A program made the translations under genes and the position numbers. Below are positions 8,129 to 16,078 of a stretch of DNA of 64,000 nucleotides, piece after piece. Numbering within the stretch: position 1 is the first letter of the stretch; every line of letters begins with the position of its first letter. The DNA lies in assembly GCA_016281555.1 (NCBI GenBank), contig JAEEIV010000054.1:1-64000 (forward strand), read 5' to 3'. The stretch comes from Lachnospiraceae bacterium (GTDB lineage Bacteria > Bacillota > Clostridia > Lachnospirales > Lachnospiraceae). Under the pieces are notes generated by a model that was given only the letters and a program-made list of their open reading frames with translations, was not told the origin of the DNA and did no database searches.

Positions 8129-8892
8129 TTCGCCTCTCCTTCCGCCGCTTCGCGCGCTTCTTCGATCGCTTCCTTAAGATCGATCGCGCCGGTATAATAG
8201 GCCTTGCCGATGATCGCGCCGCAGAGTCCGAGTTCTTTCAGGTTCCGGACGTCCTCCATCGAGGAAACGCCGCCGGAAGCCACGAGATCGACCGGAAATT
8301 CACGGACCAGCGACCGGTACAGACCGACGTTCGTCCCGCCCATCATTCCGTCTTTTGAGACGTCCGTGCAGATGACGGTTCTGACCCCGGCCTTCACCAT
8401 GCGTTCAAAGAACGTAAAAGCGGTCAAATCAGAGTTTTCCGTCCATCCCCGGACAGATACGTATCCGTCCTTCAAATCGGCGCCAACGGCCGTTTTTTCA
8501 CCGAATTCAGCCACCGCTTCTTTTAAGAATCCTTCGTCTTTCACGGCGGCCGTGCCGAGGATCACCCGGTCCATGCCCGCCGACAGGTATTTCTCCGCGG
8601 TCTCCATCGAACGGATGCCGCCGCCGATCTCGAGAAACGGCCGGCCCGTCACGCCGTCGAGGAAGAAGCTGTCCGCCGTATCGCGAAGTCTGAGGACCGT
8701 CTCCAGATTCGGCGTATCCCCGCTTTTCGCGCCTTCCAAGTCCACGAGATGCACGTGCGTCGCGCCTTTTTCCATGAAGTCGGCAAGGATCTCCTCGGGG
8801 TGTTCCGAATAGACGGTCATTTCGCGGTAATCGCCCTTCTTCAAGCGCACCGCCTTTCCCTCATATAAATCGATTGCAGGAAAAATGATCAT
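8125..8892 (-). CDS. hisA: ProFAR isomerase (HisA)
   Basis: 255 residues. TIM barrel isomerase converting ProFAR to PRFAR. The general base and acid aspartates are in 'AIDLYEGKAVRL' and 'GADLKDGYVS'. Phosphate-binding loops are 'EIGGGIR' and 'ASGGVSS'. It overlaps hisH upstream and hisF downstream by 4 nt each, so the three genes are translationally coupled. No TrpF-type dual function can be judged from sequence alone. Confidence 0.96.
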   Translation of the reverse strand: MIIFPAIDLYEGKAVRLKKGDYREMTVYSEHPEEILADFMEKGATHVHLVDLEGAKSGDTPNLETVLRLRDTADSFFLDGVTGRPFLEIGGGIRSMETAEKYLSAGMDRVILGTAAVKDEGFLKEAVAEFGEKTAVGADLKDGYVSVRGWTENSDLTAFTFFERMVKAGVRTVICTDVSKDGMMGGTNVGLYRSLVREFPVDLVASGGVSSMEDVRNLKELGLCGAIIGKAYYTGAIDLKEAIEEAREAAEGEAK

Positions 8893-9500
8893 ATCTTCAG
8901 CTCCGCGAAATTCTTTAATATCCGGAGTCCCACGTTCCCGCTTTTCTCGGGGTGGAACTGGCAGCCGTACACGTTTCCTTTTTCCGCAGCCGCCGCAAGG
9001 TCCGCGCCGTATTCGGTCACGGCCGAAACGTCCGGCGCATCCATTGCCGCATAGGAATGCACGAAATAGACCGCGTCTTCCTCTGATAGTCCTCGGAATA
9101 ATGCACTCTCTTTCGTGAATTTCAGCGTGTTCCAGCCGATTTGCGGGATTTTCAGATCCGCCGGGATCACGTCTTTGATCGGCCGCACCTCGCCTTTCAG
9201 AAGTCCGAGGCCTTCGTACACGCCGTCTTCAAAACTCCGTTCAAAGAGGAGCTGCATGCCGAGGCAGATGCCAAGTAACGGCTTTCCTTCCGCGGCGACC
9301 TCTTTGACGACCGTGAAGAGTCTGCTGTCCGTAAGCTTCTTCGCCGCGTCCCGGAACGCGCCGACACCGGGAAGGATCACTTTGTCCGCGGCACGGATGA
9401 CTGCTTCCTCTCCCGTCACGACGGCTTCTTCCCCGATCGCCGCGAAAGAACTCTGTAAGGAAAACAAGTTTCCGACGCCGTAGTCGATGATTGCGATCAC
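8889..9500 (-). CDS. hisH: Imidazole glycerol phosphate synthase, glutaminase subunit
   Basis: 203 residues. Class I glutamine amidotransferase. The nucleophile Cys is in 'LLGICLGMQLLFE', and the His/Glu of the triad are in 'GCQFHPEKSG'. The N terminus 'IAIIDYGVGNLFSLQ' is typical of HisH. It releases ammonia that is channelled to HisF. It overlaps hisB and hisA by 4 nt. Confidence 0.97.
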   Translation of the reverse strand: MIAIIDYGVGNLFSLQSSFAAIGEEAVVTGEEAVIRAADKVILPGVGAFRDAAKKLTDSRLFTVVKEVAAEGKPLLGICLGMQLLFERSFEDGVYEGLGLLKGEVRPIKDVIPADLKIPQIGWNTLKFTKESALFRGLSEEDAVYFVHSYAAMDAPDVSAVTEYGADLAAAAEKGNVYGCQFHPEKSGNVGLRILKNFAELKI

Positions 9501-10087
9501 GAAAGCACTCCCTTCGTGGACGGCACTTCGTCCGCATGATCCGGATCGATGGCGACCGCGGCCTTCATCGTCCGTCCGAACGACTTGAACGCGCCTTCAA
9601 TGAGGTGGTGCGAGTTCATGCCGGCCAGTTTCCGGATATGAAGCGTGCATTCCGCCTTCCTCGAAAACGCCGTGAAGAATTCCTCAACGAGTTCCGTGTC
9701 GAAGGTCCCGACCTTCTCCGTCAGGATGCCGAGCTGATATCCGAGATAGCTTCTTCCTGAGAGGTCCACGGCGGTCAGGATCAGAGCCTCGTCCATCGGA
9801 ATGGTGCTTTCTCCGTAGCGGACGATGCCCTTCTTTTCGCCGAGCGCTTCCCTGAACGCTTCTCCGAGCGCAATGCCGACGTCCTCGACCGTGTGGTGGT
9901 CGTCGACTTCCGTGTCGCCGGCGCATTGCACGCATAAGTCAAACCGGCCGTGCTTTGCAAACAAAGTCAGCATGTGGTCGAGAAACCCCACGCCGGTATT
10001 CACTTCGGACGTGCCGCTTCCCTCCAGCGTAAGCTTGAGGCAGATGTCCGTTTCGTTCGTTTTTCGATTGATTTCAGCAGTTCTCAT
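9497..10087 (-). CDS. hisB: Imidazoleglycerol-phosphate dehydratase
   Basis: 196 residues, the single-function dehydratase without the phosphatase domain of enteric HisB; the phosphatase role falls to HisJ. The metal-binding histidine motifs are 'DHMLTLFAKHG', 'DHHTVEDVGIALG' and 'SHHLIEGAFKSFGR'. Manganese-dependent dehydration of IGP to imidazole acetol phosphate. It starts 12 nt after an uncharacterised reading frame that separates it from hisC. Confidence 0.97.
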   Translation of the reverse strand: MRTAEINRKTNETDICLKLTLEGSGTSEVNTGVGFLDHMLTLFAKHGRFDLCVQCAGDTEVDDHHTVEDVGIALGEAFREALGEKKGIVRYGESTIPMDEALILTAVDLSGRSYLGYQLGILTEKVGTFDTELVEEFFTAFSRKAECTLHIRKLAGMNSHHLIEGAFKSFGRTMKAAVAIDPDHADEVPSTKGVLS

Positions 10088-10099
10088 GAGCCTTCCCTC

Positions 10100-10597
10100 T
10101 CATTCTCCTTTGATCGTCCCGCTTGTCACCAGATTCCGGATGGCTTCCTTGAAGTCCCGGTATTTGCCCGGATAGGAATTGCTCCCGGAGGCGCTGATCT
10201 CCTCACCGTCGTGGATGACGCCTTTGAAGGAAAACATCGTGCCGTCCAGAACGTTCGGATTTGATTTCCGGAAGCCGTCCCAGGCGGAGATCCGGCAGTC
10301 GTTGAACAGTTTCAGCACTTCCTTCAGGAACTCCTCACCGCCCTCGACCCGTTTTTCGACGAACTCTTCTCTCGTCACGTCTTCCTGGAATTCCCAAGGA
10401 CCGCTGTAATACGTGAAGGTCACGCCGGTCTCCGTCCGGACGAATTCCCACTCGTCCGTCCAGGCTGCCGTTCCGACTTCCCGTAACGTCACGACCTCAA
10501 ACGACGTGATCTCCTTCGCCGGTTTGCAATTTGAAAAAAACGCGGAAATCGCGGTCAACAGTCCCATTGCCAGAATGCCTGCCTTTCTGAGTATCAT
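10100..10597 (-). CDS. Uncharacterised exported protein inside the his operon
   Basis: 165 residues, not recognised. The N terminus has a hydrophobic export segment (about 5-22) ending in 'FFSNC', a poor lipobox because Asn is at -1. The remainder is soluble, with aromatic clusters 'TAAWTDEWEFVRT' and 'FTYYSGPWEF' and a C terminus rich in charged residues. An AGGGGAAA lies before the ATG, and the gene sits 2 nt after the hisC stop, so it is co-transcribed with the his genes. An envelope protein inside a biosynthetic operon is unexpected. It may be a passenger or tie histidine supply to something at the membrane; no function is proposed. Confidence 0.7.
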   Translation of the reverse strand: MILRKAGILAMGLLTAISAFFSNCKPAKEITSFEVVTLREVGTAAWTDEWEFVRTETGVTFTYYSGPWEFQEDVTREEFVEKRVEGGEEFLKEVLKLFNDCRISAWDGFRKSNPNVLDGTMFSFKGVIHDGEEISASGSNSYPGKYRDFKEAIRNLVTSGTIKGE

Positions 10598-10599
10598 CG

Positions 10600-11661
10600 T
10601 TATTTCCCCTGTAAAATCGATTTGATCTGTTCCAGCAGTACCTGCATCTGTTCTCTGGTGCCGATCGTGATCCTATTATACTGTGAAAGCCGTTCCGTGT
10701 CAAAGTGCCGGATGAGGATGCCGCGGTTTTTGAGTTCCCGGTAGAGGAAGCCGCCGTCCGCTTCGGGATGCCCCGCCAGAATGAAGTTCGACTTCGATTC
10801 CGTGACCGTGAAGCCGAGGTCTTTCAGCGCCTGTTTCGTGAGTTCCCGGATTTCAGCGATATACGCCGCGTTTTTCTTCATGTATTCCGGATCCGACAAC
10901 GCGCCGATCCCCATGGCAAGCGTCACGCTGTTCACGTTGTACGGATTGATCGAGCAGCGGATCGTGTTCAAGTCCTGAATGAGGGCTTTATTCCCGATCG
11001 CGAAGCCGAGTCTCGCGCCGGCTAAGGATCTTGATTTCGAGAACGTCTGGATCACGAGCAGATTCTCATACTTCTTTACGAGCGGCAATGCGCTCTCGCC
11101 CCCGAAATCAACGTACGCCTCGTCGACGATGACGACGTTTCCGGGGTTCTGTTTCACGATCTCCCCGATCGCTTCCATCGGCAATGCAATGCCCGTCTGC
11201 GCGTTCGGGTTCGCGATGACGACCGGGCCCGGCGCGTTGAAATAGTCGGACGGCGTGATCTCGAATGCATCGTTCAGCGGGATCTCCCGGTACGGAATGC
11301 CGTTTAACCGGGCGAACACCGGATAAAAGCCGTAGGTCACGTCCGGGAAGGAAGCAGGACGGCCTTCGTCGGCAAAGGCCATGAACGCGAAGTTCAGCGC
11401 TTCGTCCGAGCCGTTCACCGCGAGCACTTCCTCAGGATCGAAGCCGTAGGTTTCAGCGATCGCCTCACGGAAATACTTGCAATCCGGATCCGAATACAGG
11501 TTCAGCCGGCCGAGCACTTCTTCCGCCTTTTCGAGCGCTTTCTTCGACGGCGGGAACGGCGATTCGTTCGTGTTCAGTTTGATGTACCGCCGGTCTCTCG
11601 GCTGTTCGCCCGGAACGTAGGGGGTCAGCGTGTCATATTTTTGGGAAAAGAACCTGCTCAT
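10600..11661 (-). CDS. hisC: Histidinol-phosphate aminotransferase
   Basis: 353 residues. Class I/II PLP aminotransferase. The Schiff-base lysine is in 'QTFSKSRSLAGARLGFAIG'. Other motifs are 'VDEAYVDFGG' and the N-terminal 'LNTNESPFPPS' typical of HisC. Converts imidazole acetol phosphate and glutamate to histidinol phosphate. It lies 3 nt after hisD. The C terminus ends in 'QVLLEQIKSILQGK'. Confidence 0.95.
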   Translation of the reverse strand: MSRFFSQKYDTLTPYVPGEQPRDRRYIKLNTNESPFPPSKKALEKAEEVLGRLNLYSDPDCKYFREAIAETYGFDPEEVLAVNGSDEALNFAFMAFADEGRPASFPDVTYGFYPVFARLNGIPYREIPLNDAFEITPSDYFNAPGPVVIANPNAQTGIALPMEAIGEIVKQNPGNVVIVDEAYVDFGGESALPLVKKYENLLVIQTFSKSRSLAGARLGFAIGNKALIQDLNTIRCSINPYNVNSVTLAMGIGALSDPEYMKKNAAYIAEIRELTKQALKDLGFTVTESKSNFILAGHPEADGGFLYRELKNRGILIRHFDTERLSQYNRITIGTREQMQVLLEQIKSILQGK

Positions 11662-11664
11662 GCT

Positions 11665-12942
11665 TCAGCCCTCCTTCCTGATCCGGACGAGCGCGCTTTC
11701 CGCGTGTCCGGTCAGACCTTCTTTTTTCGCAAACGCTGCGACGTCTTCTGCAACGTCCTGAAACGCTTCTTCCGTGAAATAGGTATACTGCGTTTTCTTG
11801 ACGAAATCGTCGACGGAAAGCGGGCTGGAAAACCGCGCCGTTCCTCCGGTCGGCAGGGTATGGTTCGGTCCCGCAAGGTAATCTCCGAGGGCCTCCGGCG
11901 TGTTCCTGCCGAGGAACACCGAACCCGCATGACGGATCACGCCGAGATAGGAAAACGGCTCGTCGACCGCGACTTCCAGGTGCTCGGGCGCGATCTCGTT
12001 CGAAATCTCAAACGCCTGATCAAGCGTGTCCGCAACGATGATCTTTCCGTTCCGGTCGATCGATTCCCTCGCGATCTCTGCACGGAGCAGCTTCGGGATC
12101 TGCACTTCAAGTTCCGCCTGCACTTTCACGGCGAATTCCGCGGAATCGGTGACGAGCACCGCGCTCGCGAGTTTGTCGTGTTCCGCCTGCGACAGAAGGT
12201 CCGCCGCAATCACCTTCGGGTCGGAATTTCCGTCCGACACGATGAGGATCTCGCTCGGCCCGGCGATCATGTCGATCGAAACCTGTCCGAAGACCTGCTT
12301 CTTCGCCTCCGCGACGAAGGCATTGCCGGGGCCGACGATCTTATCGACCTTCGGGACCGATTCCGTGCCGTAGGCAAGCGCTGCGATCGCCTGGGCGCCG
12401 CCGACCTTGAAGATCCGGTCAATGCCCGCCGTTTCCGCGGCCGCGACGATCACCGGATTCACTTTCCCGTCCTTCATCGGCGGCGTCACCATCACGACTT
12501 CCTTTACGCCCGCGATCTTCGCCGGGATCGAGTCCATGAGGACCGTCGACGGATAGGCCGCCGTGCCGCCCGGGACGTAGAGTCCCGCCCGGTCGACGGG
12601 GATCATCTTCTGTCCCATCACGACGCCGCCTTCGTTTAAGATGAAGCCGCTCCGCTTCTGCTCCGCGTGGAACTTCCGGATGTTTTCCGCCGCGCGCTTC
12701 AATATCCGCAAGAACTCGGGATCGACCGCACGGAGCGCTTCCTCCCGCTCTTCCTTCGTCACTTCAAACGATTCCGGCCGGACGCCGTCGAACTTCTCCG
12801 TATATTCCCGGAGCGCTTTGTCGCCGTTTTTCCGGACGTTTTCAATGACGCCCGAGACGATCTCCGCCACGTTCACCTTCGGCTCCGTCCGTGCGAAGAC
12901 CTCTTCTTTCGACACCTGATTGTAAGGATAGATCCGTATCAT
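11665..12942 (-). CDS. hisD: Histidinol dehydrogenase
   Basis: 425 residues, the usual length. NAD-dependent, zinc-binding, two-step oxidation of histidinol to histidine. Visible motifs are 'IDMIAGPSEILIV', the zinc and catalytic region 'LLSQAEHDKLASAVLVT', 'EIAPEHLEV' and 'YLAGPNHTLPTGGTARF'. The ATG at 12942 is preferred over an upstream in-frame GTG (12957) because AGAGG is correctly spaced in front of it. It follows hisG after 41 nt. Confidence 0.96.
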   Translation of the reverse strand: MIRIYPYNQVSKEEVFARTEPKVNVAEIVSGVIENVRKNGDKALREYTEKFDGVRPESFEVTKEEREEALRAVDPEFLRILKRAAENIRKFHAEQKRSGFILNEGGVVMGQKMIPVDRAGLYVPGGTAAYPSTVLMDSIPAKIAGVKEVVMVTPPMKDGKVNPVIVAAAETAGIDRIFKVGGAQAIAALAYGTESVPKVDKIVGPGNAFVAEAKKQVFGQVSIDMIAGPSEILIVSDGNSDPKVIAADLLSQAEHDKLASAVLVTDSAEFAVKVQAELEVQIPKLLRAEIARESIDRNGKIIVADTLDQAFEISNEIAPEHLEVAVDEPFSYLGVIRHAGSVFLGRNTPEALGDYLAGPNHTLPTGGTARFSSPLSVDDFVKKTQYTYFTEEAFQDVAEDVAAFAKKEGLTGHAESALVRIRKEG

Positions 12943-12983
12943 TTTCGCCTCTTTCACCGCGCTTTGCGGTTGCTCGCTTCACA

Positions 12984-13622
12984 TCAGTCCGCGACCAGTT
13001 TTTTCAGTTCGTTCTTCAGACCGTCGATCGACTCCCGCTTGAAGCGGTACGACGATTCATTGGCAATGAGCCTCGCGCTGACCGGCACGATCTCCTCCAG
13101 TACGGCGAGATGGTTTTCCCGGAGCGTCGTTCCGGTCTCGACGATGTCCACGATGACGTCGGAGAGTCCGAGGATCGGCGCGAGTTCGATCGAGCCGTTC
13201 AAGTGGATCAGCTCGACTTCCCGCCCGATCGAATCGTAGTAATTCCGGGCAATGTTCGAGAATTTCGTCGCGACGCGGAGAGTCTTCCTGCCGTCGTCCC
13301 GGTACCCTTCCGGGCCGGCCACCGCCACGCGGCACGTTCCGGTTTTCAGGTCCAGAAGCTCATACACCGCCGGTTCGTATTCCAGAAGGATGTCCTTCCC
13401 GACAACGCCGACGTCCGCCGCGCCCCGCTCCACGTAGATCGCGACGTCCGAGGGTTTCACCCAGAAATAGCGGACGGAGGCTTCCGGATTCTCGAACACG
13501 AGTTTCCGGGTCGCTTCCTCGATCGCAGGACACGGGAACCCGGCCTTTTTAAACATTTCATATACTTTTTCGCCGAGCCGTCCTTTCGGCAGGGCCACGT
13601 TCAACCAGTCGCTCATCTTCAT
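12984..13622 (-). CDS. hisG: ATP phosphoribosyltransferase, short form
   Basis: 212 residues, the short (HisG-S) form lacking the C-terminal regulatory domain and therefore dependent on HisZ. The N-terminal 'NVALPKGRLGEKV' and the PRPP loop 'IVDIVETGTTLRENHL' are present. First committed step of histidine synthesis. The ATG overlaps the hisZ stop (ATGA), consistent with 1:1 assembly of the HisG-HisZ hetero-octamer. Confidence 0.96.
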   Translation of the reverse strand: MKMSDWLNVALPKGRLGEKVYEMFKKAGFPCPAIEEATRKLVFENPEASVRYFWVKPSDVAIYVERGAADVGVVGKDILLEYEPAVYELLDLKTGTCRVAVAGPEGYRDDGRKTLRVATKFSNIARNYYDSIGREVELIHLNGSIELAPILGLSDVIVDIVETGTTLRENHLAVLEEIVPVSARLIANESSYRFKRESIDGLKNELKKLVAD

Positions 13623-14614
13623 TTCCTTTCGCCGGAGGAGAGTTCCGAAAACGCTTTCTCCGCTTCGATTGCCACAGGATCCGCCTCCGGCTCTCCGATC
13701 CGCTCCAGCGTGTCCAGATACACCGCGAAACCGACGGCCTTCGACTTCCGTCCGAGTTTCTTCATGAGCCCGTCATACTGTCCGCCGGAGAGCACGCTTT
13801 CCGGCACGCCTTCGACGTATCCCTTGAACGTCACGCCGTTGTAGTACGAGGTATTGCCGATGACGGAGAAGTCGGCCTCGATGCTCGCCCGGTACGTTTC
13901 CGGCACGAGGGCCAGGATCCGTTTCAGCCGCGCAAGTTCCTTCGCGGCCGGCGTTCCTTCCGAGAGCGCTTCCAGTTCGTCCATGGCCTGAGTCAGCGTG
14001 CCGGGAAGCGAGATCATTGCCTTCAGCTTTTCCGTCGCCTCTTTCGGAAGACCCGCCTTTTCTCCGATCTCTTCGATGCCGTGGACGTTCTTCTCTCCGA
14101 TGCATTTAAGCAGCGCCTTCCCGGTCTCCGGATCTTTGGTCGCGAACTGCACGAATCCCGACAGGACGTCGAGGTCGGACACGGAAAGCACGAACCGCCG
14201 CCCCTGGACCGCGACGCTTTTCACCGCAAGCGTCAGCACTTCGGCAATGCACTCCTCGTCCACCGCGCCGATGCACTCCAGCCCCGACTGCGGGATCTCG
14301 CGGAATTCTCCGCCGTTTTTCGACACGCGGTATACTTTCTCGTCATAGCAAAGCTTCAGGACGCCGTCTTCCGGGTCCCTGTGATTCTTGATGATCGACA
14401 AGGTAACGTCGGGTTTCAGCGCCTTCAGCTTGCCGGTGAGGTCCGTGAAGGTGATAAGGTTTTCCGACACCAGAAACTCCTTGTTTCTGGCATAAAGATC
14501 GTAATCTTCGAACTTGCTCATCCTGTAACGTTCGTATCCGAAGGAACGGTACAGGGAACGCAGCACGAAGGACAGTTTTTCCGTCACGTCCAGAATGGCC
14601 CAATCCGCTTTCAC
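13619..14614 (-). CDS. hisZ: ATP phosphoribosyltransferase regulatory subunit
   Basis: 331 residues. HisRS-like paralogue without tRNA-charging function. The class II fold is seen in 'EKLSFVLRSLYRSFGYERYR', 'PDVTLSIIKNH' and the C-terminal 'SGGQYDGLMKKLGRKSKAVGFAVYLD'. Needed for activity and histidine feedback of the short HisG encoded next to it. It overlaps hisR upstream and hisG downstream by 4 nt. It is somewhat shorter than many HisZ proteins. Confidence 0.93.
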   Translation of the reverse strand: MKADWAILDVTEKLSFVLRSLYRSFGYERYRMSKFEDYDLYARNKEFLVSENLITFTDLTGKLKALKPDVTLSIIKNHRDPEDGVLKLCYDEKVYRVSKNGGEFREIPQSGLECIGAVDEECIAEVLTLAVKSVAVQGRRFVLSVSDLDVLSGFVQFATKDPETGKALLKCIGEKNVHGIEEIGEKAGLPKEATEKLKAMISLPGTLTQAMDELEALSEGTPAAKELARLKRILALVPETYRASIEADFSVIGNTSYYNGVTFKGYVEGVPESVLSGGQYDGLMKKLGRKSKAVGFAVYLDTLERIGEPEADPVAIEAEKAFSELSSGERK

Positions 14615-14910
14615 TTGGCTTCCTCCGTTTCCTGCAGGCGATCCAGCACGATCTTGTACCCGCCGCTTCCGTACTGGATGCAGCGGCTGACGCGGCTGAT
14701 CGTCGCCGTACTGATCCCGACTTCTTTCGCAATGGTCTGGTAATTCACGCCGGCGTTCAGCATTTTCGCAGCTGAAAGCCGCTGCGACATATCAAGCACT
14801 TCCTTGATCGTGCAAACGTCTTCCAGGAATGCCGCGACCTCTTCTTCGGTCTGAAGCAATGCCAGCGCCTTATGCAATTCCTTTAACGATTCCGTTTCGT
14901 ATTTCTGCAT
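14611..14910 (-). CDS. hisR: TrpR-superfamily regulator YerC/HisR
   Basis: 99 residues. Small helical repressor of the YerC/YecD branch of the TrpR fold. The helix-turn-helix is in 'NYQTIAKEVGISTATISRVSRCIQYG'-like sequence (about residues 55-80), the strongly conserved family stretch. It is the first gene of the his operon and overlaps hisZ by 4 nt. A near-perfect palindrome sits in its own promoter (14961-14982), so the likely role is histidine-responsive repression of this operon. The DNA-binding family is seen; histidine as co-repressor is inference from context and from predicted HisR regulons of Bacillota. Confidence 0.88.
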   Translation of the reverse strand: MQKYETESLKELHKALALLQTEEEVAAFLEDVCTIKEVLDMSQRLSAAKMLNAGVNYQTIAKEVGISTATISRVSRCIQYGSGGYKIVLDRLQETEEAK

Positions 14911-14958
14911 ATTTTCCTCCCCGCCGGAGCGCAGATGAGCGCTCTGTCGTTTGTGCGC

Positions 14959-14987
14959 ATTTTATCACTTTAGAGTGCTAAAGTCAA
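14959..14987 (-). promoter_or_regulatory. his operon promoter
   Basis: Minus strand: TTGACT (14982-14987), 17-nt spacer, TAAAAT (14959-14964), about 50 nt before the hisR ATG. The spacer is filled by the HisR-type palindrome, so repressor and polymerase would compete. Confidence 0.85.
14961..14982. promoter_or_regulatory. Candidate HisR operator palindrome
   Basis: Arms TTTATCACT (14961-14969) and AGTGCTAAA (14974-14982) pair at 8 of 9 positions around a central TTAG. The site covers the spacer and edges of the -10 and -35 boxes of the hisR promoter. The 22-bp palindrome size fits a TrpR-fold dimer. Confidence 0.75.
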
Positions 14988-15021
14988 GAAGTTTTTTTCT
15001 TCCTCCCTTTAGGAATTATCC

Positions 15022-15050
15022 TTGACTTTTTCTGTCAAGAATAGTATGAT
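15022..15050 (+). promoter_or_regulatory. Promoter of the AbrB-ABC transporter operon
   Basis: TTGACT (15022-15027), 17-nt spacer, TATGAT (15045-15050). It is divergent from the his promoter, with about 35 nt between the two -35 boxes. The -10 is embedded in the left arm of a perfect inverted repeat (15044-15068). Confidence 0.85.
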
Positions 15051-15068
15051 TTGTATAACTAATCATAC
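15044..15068. promoter_or_regulatory. Operator-like perfect inverted repeat
   Basis: GTATGATT (15044-15051) and AATCATAC (15061-15068), 8-bp perfect arms with a 9-nt spacer. It overlaps the -10 box and the start of transcription, the classic place for an autorepressor. The first gene of the operon encodes an AbrB-type DNA-binding protein, the likely ligand. Confidence 0.7.
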
Positions 15069-15084
15069 TTCCGGAGGTGTTGAC

Positions 15085-15291
15085 ATGGAATGCGACGGAA
15101 AATATGCGTGGACCGTTACGGTCGGCGAAAAGGGGCAGATCGTGATCCCGAAGCAGGCGCGGGACCTGTTCGGCATTCAGCCGGGTGACACGCTCGTACT
15201 GCTCGGAGATCTGGAAAAAGGCATTGCCATTCCGCCGAAGAGTGCCTTCGCGGATCTGATGGCCGGAATTTTCGGAGGAGAAACCAAATGA
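15085..15291 (+). CDS. AbrB/SpoVT-type transcriptional regulator
   Basis: 68 residues. A swapped-hairpin AbrB domain is seen in 'VTVGEKGQIVIPKQARDLFG' and 'IQPGDTLVLLGD'. The start is the ATG at 15085 with GGAGGT at 15073-15078. It overlaps the ABC ATPase gene by 4 nt. This arrangement (AbrB protein, ATPase, permease) is a common autoregulated transporter cassette. It probably binds the inverted repeat over its own -10. The inducer is unknown. Confidence 0.88.
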   Translation: MECDGKYAWTVTVGEKGQIVIPKQARDLFGIQPGDTLVLLGDLEKGIAIPPKSAFADLMAGIFGGETK

Positions 15292-16061
15292 CTGATTCGA
15301 AAGAAATGATCCTGGAAGTCCGGGATCTTTGCAAAGAATACCCTTCCTTCCGTTTGGAAAACGTCACCTTCTCCGTCCCGAAGGGCTCGATCACGGGCTT
15401 CATCGGACGGAACGGCGCCGGAAAAACGACGACGATCAAATCGGTCCTGAACCTCGTGCACAAGAAAAGCGGGGAGATCCGGTTTTTCGGTCTCGACCTC
15501 GACAGCCACGAGAAAGAGATCAAGGAACGGATCGGTTACGCCGGCGGCGCGATCGACTACTACAAAAAGAAAAGGATCCGGGACCTCATTGCCGTCACCA
15601 AACGGTTCTATGAACACTGGGACGACGAAGCGTGCCGGAAATTTATGAATGCGTTTGAACTCTCTGAAGAAAAAATGCCCTCGGAACTCTCCGAAGGCAT
15701 GAAAGTAAAGCTGAATCTCGTTCTGGCGCTCTCCCACGGCGCGGAATTCCTCATTCTGGACGAGCCGACGAGCGGTCTCGATCCGATCTCCCGGGAAGAA
15801 CTGCTGGACGTCTTCGAGGCGCTCCGGAAGACCGGCGTCTCGATCCTCTTCTCCACGCACATCACGTCGGACCTTGACAAATGCGCGGACCGGATCGTCT
15901 ACATCAAGGAAGGCAGGATCCTCGCCTCAGACGCGATGGACCGCTACCTTTCGGACTGCAAAGCGGCCGGGTACGGCGAAACCCTGGAGGAGGTCATGCT
16001 CCATTTCGAAAAGAAGGAATTCTCCTTCGGCGCTCCGGAATCCACGGAGCAGCCGTTATGA
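15288..16061 (+). CDS. ABC transporter ATP-binding protein
   Basis: 257 residues. Walker A is in 'GFIGRNGAGKTTTIKSVLNL', Walker B in 'EFLILDEPTSGLD', and the switch His in 'ILFSTHITSDLD'. The signature region reads 'PSELSEGMKVKLNLVLAL', so the usual LSGGQ is LSEGM, as in the YtrB/BcrA-like group of export ATPases. It partners the permease at 16079. Substrate unknown; related systems move antibiotics, peptides or cell-wall-active compounds. Confidence 0.92.
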   Translation: MTDSKEMILEVRDLCKEYPSFRLENVTFSVPKGSITGFIGRNGAGKTTTIKSVLNLVHKKSGEIRFFGLDLDSHEKEIKERIGYAGGAIDYYKKKRIRDLIAVTKRFYEHWDDEACRKFMNAFELSEEKMPSELSEGMKVKLNLVLALSHGAEFLILDEPTSGLDPISREELLDVFEALRKTGVSILFSTHITSDLDKCADRIVYIKEGRILASDAMDRYLSDCKAAGYGETLEEVMLHFEKKEFSFGAPESTEQPL

Positions 16062-16078
16062 CGAAAGGCAGGTAAATC

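Noticed and set aside
11641..12639. 332-codon plus-strand frame antisense to hisD
   Set aside because: Arg/His-rich shadow of hisD; no promoter or ribosome site.
14911..15021. T-box or histidine attenuator upstream of the his operon
   Set aside because: The leader between promoter and hisR is only about 45 nt, with no T-box motif or His-codon-rich peptide.
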